DNA of 64,000 bases from Mariannaea sp. PMI_226 (Eukaryota > Ascomycota > Sordariomycetes > Hypocreales > Nectriaceae): NCBI GenBank assembly GCA_024336345.1, contig JANFOG010000010.1, positions 372,001-436,000 on the forward strand, in the 5' to 3' direction. Positions 57,365 through 64,000 of this stretch are shown one piece after another. The notes beneath the pieces are model-generated. The model made no database searches. It was not told the DNA's origin and saw only the letters and a program-made list of their open reading frames with translations. A program made the position numbers and the translations under genes. Within the stretch, counting starts at the first letter, position 1, and each line of letters opens with the position of its first letter.

Positions 57365-60300
57365 GAGAAGAGAAATATTCCGATTCAGATATCATGTTTT
57401 TTTGCTGGCCTGCGATCAAACCCAACAACCCTTCTTTGATTTTCATTTTCCCCTATTTGTATTCTTTACGAAACACGAAGCTCTGGATGTAGATAGTCTC
57501 ATCAGCTACAGGGTATGGGTCATGCTGGGGGAGAACCGGCGTTTTGATATATGGCGTTTGGAGGGTCTAATAGGTTTGAACTGCATGATAGGTACCTAGG
57601 CAAAGTTGTGTGTGTAAAGAGAGTCGTTCCTCGAGTTCATGGCGGTTGGTTACGGAAGATGTCTCACAACAAAATGTAGTTAGTTAATTAGTTCCAGAAA
57701 ACGGAAGGCATCAAATGCGTTTATCGGGTTTTCACGATGTGATTCCATCCTCATTAGGACAAGCGACGTCGTCCTAAAACATGTCCAATCGCAGGGCCTG
57801 CAACAACTGCCAAAAAGAATAAACGGTTCGACTACTCAAGATATCTTACGGAGTCTCTAATAACTGAAAAGAAGAAATGGCTAGCTTCTCCCTCTGGAGG
57901 TTTCATCGCACCCCCTCAGGCGTCTTCCCCTTGCTGGCACCCTGGTTCACCGCCGACTGCATTCAGTTGCAGCTTTCTCTGCATGCCGATCCCCTTTCAG
58001 GCTGCTGGCAACTCCGCGGGCGAGATGCACAATGAGGTCACAGCCAGTTGAAGCGCGGGATGACGACACGAAGGGACGAGACAGGGGGACTGGCCGGGGG
58101 GGGGGGAGGGGACGGGGGCATGTTTGTTGTGTTGAAGCAGATAAAAAAAGGGGGGCCAAGGTAACGTAGTTCACGATGCATGCAGGTGCTGGCTGGTTTG
58201 GCAAGCGTCCTGGATTAACCCAGAATGGATGAGGGCATTCAACGACGATGCAGAAAGGAAAATGACGCCTGTTGTTGGATTGGTTGTAGTCAATTGAAGG
58301 GTTGTGCTAAGGAGCTAGTGGGGGTGGTTGGGGAGGAACAGTGCAGGTTACATGGCTGGATTGAATTGTTGTTGTGTGCCATCATTTCGCCGAAGACACA
58401 CACAATTTAAGGTGATGTTTTTTTTTTTCGATATGAAGGTGTTTTATGTGACCAATTTCGTGCTCTTCATCTTCGCTCTAGGGCAATAGGACCTGAAAGA
58501 CAACCCAGGAAAGGGAAGAAGATGACGGCTTCTCAGGGAGAAAAAAAAACGTTGAGCACGTTGATGAGCCTGGTGATCTCCCGTCGCCAATCCCCCTCCC
58601 CCATGGGCCCAAGCTCATCACCAAAACTCCCCGCACCCACGAAGTGATGATCTCTTAAACGTCCCGAAGGTGAGTTGAGTCTCTAGAGGAGAAGATCAAC
58701 ATAACTTGCCTGTGCCGTGTCCAGCACCTGTAAAAGTCAGGAGGTAAACCAGGAGGGTAGTGTTTGGTTGTGTACCATCCATTGAAGGGCTGCGAGGATT
58801 ATCCTCGACGTCATACCCTTGCGACGCTGCTCAGGGTTTGGCTTCCATACCGTAATTACTGTAGTTACATCAGATACAGGGCACGCCATACCTGCATTGG
58901 GTTTTTTACGGTAGGATTTCCGTGAATAGGAGCCAAGCTTGCCCCGATACAAGTTTTGTGCATTGCAATGTTTTTTTATTTGGTTCCCTGGTAAGTGGTA
59001 TTACAGACAGGAATAATCTACTGCGTCACCCACCTACCCACCCACCTACCCTCCCTCCCCGCCCTCCTTGGAACCTGTCAAAATCCTACCGCTATGGTAC
59101 CACTCTTCGGAAGCCAGCCGACGAGAAGAGTCAAAAAGCCAGTTGGGAAACAAGGCGTTTCGGGGGCTATGGATTGGAATGGCATCAAAAAGTTTGATCA
59201 GCGCGAGTTTCGACCAGCCCTTTCCTGAGAGATTGCTTGGTTAATTGGCCATCGATGTCATTCTTCGTCCAAGCCAACACCCCCCCCTTCCCCTCCCTTT
59301 CTTCCCTACCTTTGGCCTTTTTCCTTCTCATATCTAATGGCGGTGGGAATGAGTGAGGAGAGGTGCAAACCGGTGAAGGCACCGGTGGACAAGTTTGCAT
59401 CATCAGGCCTCATTAGGAGCAGGAGATTCATTCAAGACATGCATACGCCTGGCTGGAGACGTGGAAAATAAGAAAAAACGGTGCGCGCTGGACGAGTTAC
59501 TCCGTGCTGCACAACACTTTATTACCCAATCAAGCGGCACGTCGTCTCGACGCACTGCCGAGACCAACATGCAAAGGGGCCCTCGAATCCTCGATGGAAC
59601 CTAGACCAACATTCCATACAAAGGAGATCGGCTTCCAAAAAGATAAAGAAATAATCTAATCCGTAGATTGGGGCTTGCTATCTCTGTATGTGATTGGCAA
59701 GGTGCTACACAAAATCAATAGTCCCAATCCACCGCATCACACACGTCGTTATTCGCATCCGAAGCATCGGTATGTACGGACGATAGGACATAAGCCCGCC
59801 TCCGATTGTGGCTTTTCCTTCCCGTTTCCCATGCTCAGCTTGAGCAGAATCCCATGGTCAGCACCATGGCCAATCCCAGGGCTGCCCATCCCGCGTTTCC
59901 CTTTTTTGATCATCAGGGCTAACGGACGCCTCCCCGACAAAGAGACCGAGCCGGTCGCACTGCTATTTATTTGGGAGAGGGGGGAGGAGGGGGTGGGTTG
60001 GTGCCGCCTCCATCCGAGTAAGCTGACTTGAAGTGAAGTTTGAATTGAGTTACTGAATTTATGAAGCTCAACTCCCAACACAAGCTACCACCTACCACAA
60101 GCGAGGAGGGTAGGGAAGGGAGCCTGGCTGGATGTGCAGATACGAACAAGAACAGCCCCTACCAAAATAGCCCTCCGGCGGTCTTCCATCTCGTACCTAC
60201 GTCGTACTGCATCCCCCCCCTCCCCCAAATCCCCCCCAAGAAAGCATCAAGGCCATGTGATCCAGGGCCAAGGCCCGGCCCCCGGTTAGGTAGGTTGCTA

Positions 60301-63300
60301 TTACTGGCGATAGCTTCTTTCGGTGCCCTGGCCTGACCCTTGTTTTTCCCTTCTGCCTCTTCTGCTTTTACTTACAGTTCTTCTTTGCGATTACTCCATA
60401 TTGCATCTATTTACCCTCATCCCACCCCCCCCTGCTTCCCTTTTATCCCTCTACCTACCCTTGCGCGTGAATCTATTTTCAGAAACCTACTTGAACAAAC
60501 ACGTAAGTGTAGTGCATCTCGGCAGTCAAGAAGGGTTGCAAAAGCGTTTTACCCCAGTTCACCTACGAAATTGCCTACGCAAGCAAAACACGAGTAGAAG
60601 CAATGCACGCATGAGGCACACCGCTTTCCGGACCCTTTTAAGTGATTCAGGGAAAGCTGGCGGTGGATCAGAGAGCTGCTGCACCTCAGGGCTGAAAGGA
60701 CACCAGCGGGCCGGCAGCTCATGATATGACGCCCGCATTACTTTTTTGCTTGTATCTTACTATCAAAAGGACCAATAGTACCAAAACATAAAATAAAAAT
60801 ACGCTTCACGTACCTACAGATATCCCACGCGGACAAGGGCCTTGTGGCCTAGACCCCCAGCACCCTCTCAAAGTTTACTTTTTGAGTTGTCATAGGACAG
60901 TCTGCTCCGTAACGTTTGCCCTCCTCAGTTTTCGTTTGGCTTGGCTTTCGCGCCGTCTCCCAGCCACGTTGAACCTACCTAGCTCCTTAGCCTGGAAGCA
61001 AGAGATAATCGGGATCCCGAAAGGGTTCGGGGATGTCTCCGTGGTGGGTTATCATCCTACTTTATTTTGGCTTAGAAACATAAAAGGGCGGGAGTTGGGC
61101 AATATAAAGTATGAAGGGCCGGGAGGGGGCGTGATGTGGTAATATTGACGCTCTCCATCGCAAATGATGCTGCAATGCCGTTGGTCCCCTCTCAACTATC
61201 TCTGCGAGTGGGTGGTGCATTTGATAGATGATCGTGCTCATGCAGAGGCGCGCCGACCTCTTTCTCTCCAACTCTCTCAAATCGCGTGACCCGGCATGGT
61301 ATGTTTTAGAGTGTCCAATCCTCTGGGACCGAAGGGCCAACTACTCTCTGGGGTTGAGCGTAGAAAGCACACACAAGAGCCTTGTAGCAAAGTTCATAAA
61401 CCTTGAGAGATGCCACCCTCGGATTTCTCATGAGAAACCCGAGCGATAGGGCTGGCAGGTGAGGCGAGAAGTATGATTTGACGGGACTTTTTCAGAGCAT
61501 TCCAGTCCAAGTCTCTCTCTGCCCAAGTCTAGAGAATGCGACAAACTACTTTTAAATGATTGGACGACGCATAAACAGCAACTTCCCGCCTACTTTTTAT
61601 CGAAGCTAATGCTGATGTTGAAAAAAAAACAAAAAGAAGAGGAGGGATGGGACAATTCGGCCAAGCTGCTCAAGCTGCGTGGGATAGCTGCATTCCTGTG
61701 GCGCCTAAGGCGGCAGACAAGCTTGAAAGAAATTGAAAGCCACTGAATGAGAGGCAGCCAAGTTTTAGAAAGTCTCGGGATTTGTCAATTTGTCTTTGAT
61801 TCCTTTGCCCAACGCGGGGGGCCATAATTCTGGCCTTCATGTCGGTCGTAAAAAAGAAATACCCGCCCGCAATCTATCTCAAGACATACAGCATGCATTG
61901 CATATGAAGTCTGCTGGTATTCTCTTCTATCACCTGGTGACAAAAGGGGTGCACCTGGAGTGCACCTGCAACTGCACCTGCAGCTTGCCTCATCAAATGA
62001 CCATCTCACATGCCGACTACCAAAACGCGAAACATGGTGTAATCTCCAAATCTCGCCGGGCTAAAGTTGCAGTAGTTTCAAGCCGGATCGTTTTGGAGAT
62101 GGGGAAAAAGAAAGAAAGAACAAAAGATTCGGGATCTAGACCTCGTTCCCGAGTGACATGGTATTTTTTTTTCCTTCTCTCTATTCCGTACTATGTACTG
62201 TACCATATGTATCATCTATGTATGCGAGGTCTTCCATGGCTAGTGGTGCATGACTCCATTCCCAGTCCAGTAAGGTTTCCCTGCACCTAAATACAAGCCC
62301 AAAAAAGCCCACTCATAAAAAAACAATACGCCAAAAAGTATCCTTGTGTCTTAGATGCTAGACGATGAGGGAGAAAAAAAAAAAACCTACAAACGACTAT
62401 GAAAAAAAAAAGGAAAGAAAAAAAAAGGAAAAAGAGGAGCCGAGGCTTGTTTGCTTGGTAAGTGGTCTTGGAAACTCCATCCACAGGCCGAGATCCACCA
62501 CCAAGTCCCATATCCAAGGAAATGGGGAAAAAAAGTTGGATGAAAAAAAAACTATCAAGTGGGGAATCATGAGAAAAAAAAAAAGCCAAAAAGTACAGTC
62601 TGAGTTTTTTTGTAAGGAAATTATATCAATTTTCGTCGAGTGTAGTCCGTATCACATAAAAATGAAATTGCATGTTGGGGGGGGTCGAGATTTGGCATCG
62701 GCCGAGTAATGTCATCCTTGTCTGTGAATCCTTGCATCGATCAGCGACGTCATCAACTGCATGTTTGTGTCTATGTGTCCAGTCACGGAGCCTCTTGGTG
62801 GTCGACATATTTTGGCCGCAACATTTTCGTCGCTGTGAATGCGTTTTCCATATCCATAACCAATTAGAATAGAGTAAGAAAAAAAACTCCCTTCCGTCAT
62901 ACCCTTGATCCCGCCCTTCCGACCCGGGGACCGCAGATGCGCAAGCGCAGGAGAATGCGACTTGGCCGATGCAAGGTAGCTTCGCTGCCGATAAGACGTC
63001 CAGTATGTAAGAGGCAGGTGTAGAGATGATCTGACACGGCCACGAGACACAAAGCGGAGGAGGTTGTCGGGTCCGGGAGTAATCTGTCCTTCGTATGAAA
63101 TTTAGAGCAATTATGGAATGACAAAACAAGGGTCCCAGACACGATGCAAACAAAATGGAACAGAGGAGTAAGAGATAAAATGGTTTTTATATTGTAACTT
63201 CTGAGGCCACCAATGGGCTTTGACCAATTCAGGCACCAGGCCCTTTCAACGTATTGATATGCACGGCACGGACTGGTGCCCAGAGGGCATCCTACCGACT

Positions 63301-63528
63301 GATTGAAACTCATAGAAAAAAAATCTGGGTATATCTAAACCCGAGAGAAAGAAAACATGTACATGCTGGGTAAGGGTATATATGATATAAAAAAACATTC
63401 TTAAGATTGATAAGAAAACAAGAAAGAAAAGAAAAATGTGAAAGGGAATTTGTACATTAAAGCGTGTATGAGAAAATGGAATGGATGATATGTCCTCAAT
63501 CTGAGAACTCCTCCATTAGAAGGGATCC
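57365..63528. other. Gene-poor 6.2-kb region
   Basis: PRI2 3' UTR, then no supported gene. It has a TAGGTACCTA palindrome at 57589-57598, a G-run at 58096-58107, CCCACCTACC repeats at 59030-59050, poly-C stretches at about 59279 and 60216, and many A-runs between 62370 and 62585. Open frames are short or start at non-ATG codons. Confidence 0.5.
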
Positions 63529-63836
63529 TCATGATTCGTTTCGCCTTTGCGACACAATGTTGCAGTCGCAAGTCTTGCGTGTTCTGACGTTGTCGGCATG
63601 CTGATCTGGAAGCTGGCGAAGGGCCAGATCCGAGACATTGGGTACGCCCGGTGAGGTCTGAAAGTTCCAAACAGGATCTTCGCGAGGGGACAATTTTGGG
63701 CCTGACTCGGGGTGTTCAGGGCTTGGAGGTGCCCGTCGAAAATGGCACTTTGTTCCCGTTGTTGCTTGCGGTTGTTGCCTTTTCCTATCCAAGGTGTATG
63801 TATGGGTTGGCAAGGTGGACGAATGAGGACTGTTTG
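63529..63836 (-). CDS. Possible last exon of a gene running off the right edge
   Basis: A minus-strand frame closed at 63529 reads EDPVWNFQTSPGVPNVSDLALRQLPD and ends RTRKTCDCNIVSQRRNES. It has no ATG in range and is preceded by candidate acceptors (GGATAG and AAACAG near 63830-63840), as expected for a 3' exon. The alternative frame from ATG 63848 overlaps it. No family recognised; the upstream part lies beyond the window. Confidence 0.28.
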
Positions 63837-64000
63837 GATCCTATCCATGGAGACTCAATCGGGTCATCCAGTGATTCAACGGCGAGGCAACGCGCTTTAG
63901 CTAGCGCATGGGCTCATGGATAGATGGGTGAGCGGATGTTGCTGTTTGGTGATATCCAATCTACTCGAGTTCATGTTTCTCAATTCCGTTGTTGTGGTGG
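63837..64000. other. Right edge, nothing identified
   Basis: Too short to judge; could be an intron or upstream exon of the minus-strand gene suggested at 63529. Confidence 0.4.

Overview
The window is nuclear DNA of a filamentous ascomycete (Pezizomycotina, probably a Sordariomycete). The evidence is short introns (49-163 nt, mostly 56-87) with GTRNGT donors and CTAAC-like branch points, pyrimidine-rich leaders, wide intergenic spaces, two fungus-specific Clr5-domain genes, an F-box gene, and many TAGGTACCTA and TACGGAGTA motifs. Species cannot be named from the sequence alone. I rebuilt gene models by hand from the six frames and accepted a splice only where both sites and the reading phase agreed.

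Layout. 0-3.5 kb: a degraded, intron-bearing fragment with a retroelement-type zinc knuckle inside an inverted repeat, a doubtful degenerate coding stretch, and an intron-containing tRNA-Ala(UGC) with a decayed inverted copy. 4.1-5.0 kb (-): a single-exon protein that I propose is gasdermin-like. 6.6-8.5 kb (-): a membrane-anchored DCR2-type metallophosphatase. 10.3-11.1 kb (+): a SAP-domain RNA-binding protein (THO1/SARNP type). 11.1-17.7 kb: gene-poor. 17.7-22.2 kb (+): a 1487-residue disordered protein ending in a methyltransferase-like domain. 23.0-24.4 kb (-): a TRM61-type, probably mitochondrial, tRNA m1A methyltransferase. 25.3-28.2 kb (-): Clr5-domain protein A. 32.7-35.0 kb (-): a Ser/Thr kinase. 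35-43.6 kb: gene-poor. 43.6-45.5 kb (-): Clr5-domain protein B, a paralog of A. 46.1-46.4 kb (-): a mini-gene split by an in-frame stop or a short intron. 48.1-51.6 kb (-): a five-exon ankyrin plus double C2HC zinc-finger protein. 52.3-52.8 kb (-): an F-box protein. 54-55.2 kb: decayed coding stretches. 55.7-57.4 kb (+): DNA primase large subunit PRI2 with a MluI cell-cycle box upstream. 57.4-64 kb: gene-poor, possibly with the last exon of a gene running off the right end.

The genes do not form a biosynthetic cluster. Housekeeping genes (PRI2, DCR2, the TRM61 type, THO1) alternate with fungus-specific, possibly self/non-self or cell-death related genes: the gasdermin-like candidate, the Clr5 pair, and the ankyrin/zinc-finger gene. 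The points most worth checking are the gasdermin candidate, the Clr5 pair with a shared intron position, the in-frame stop mini-gene, and the 87-nt phase-neutral intron in the SAP gene.
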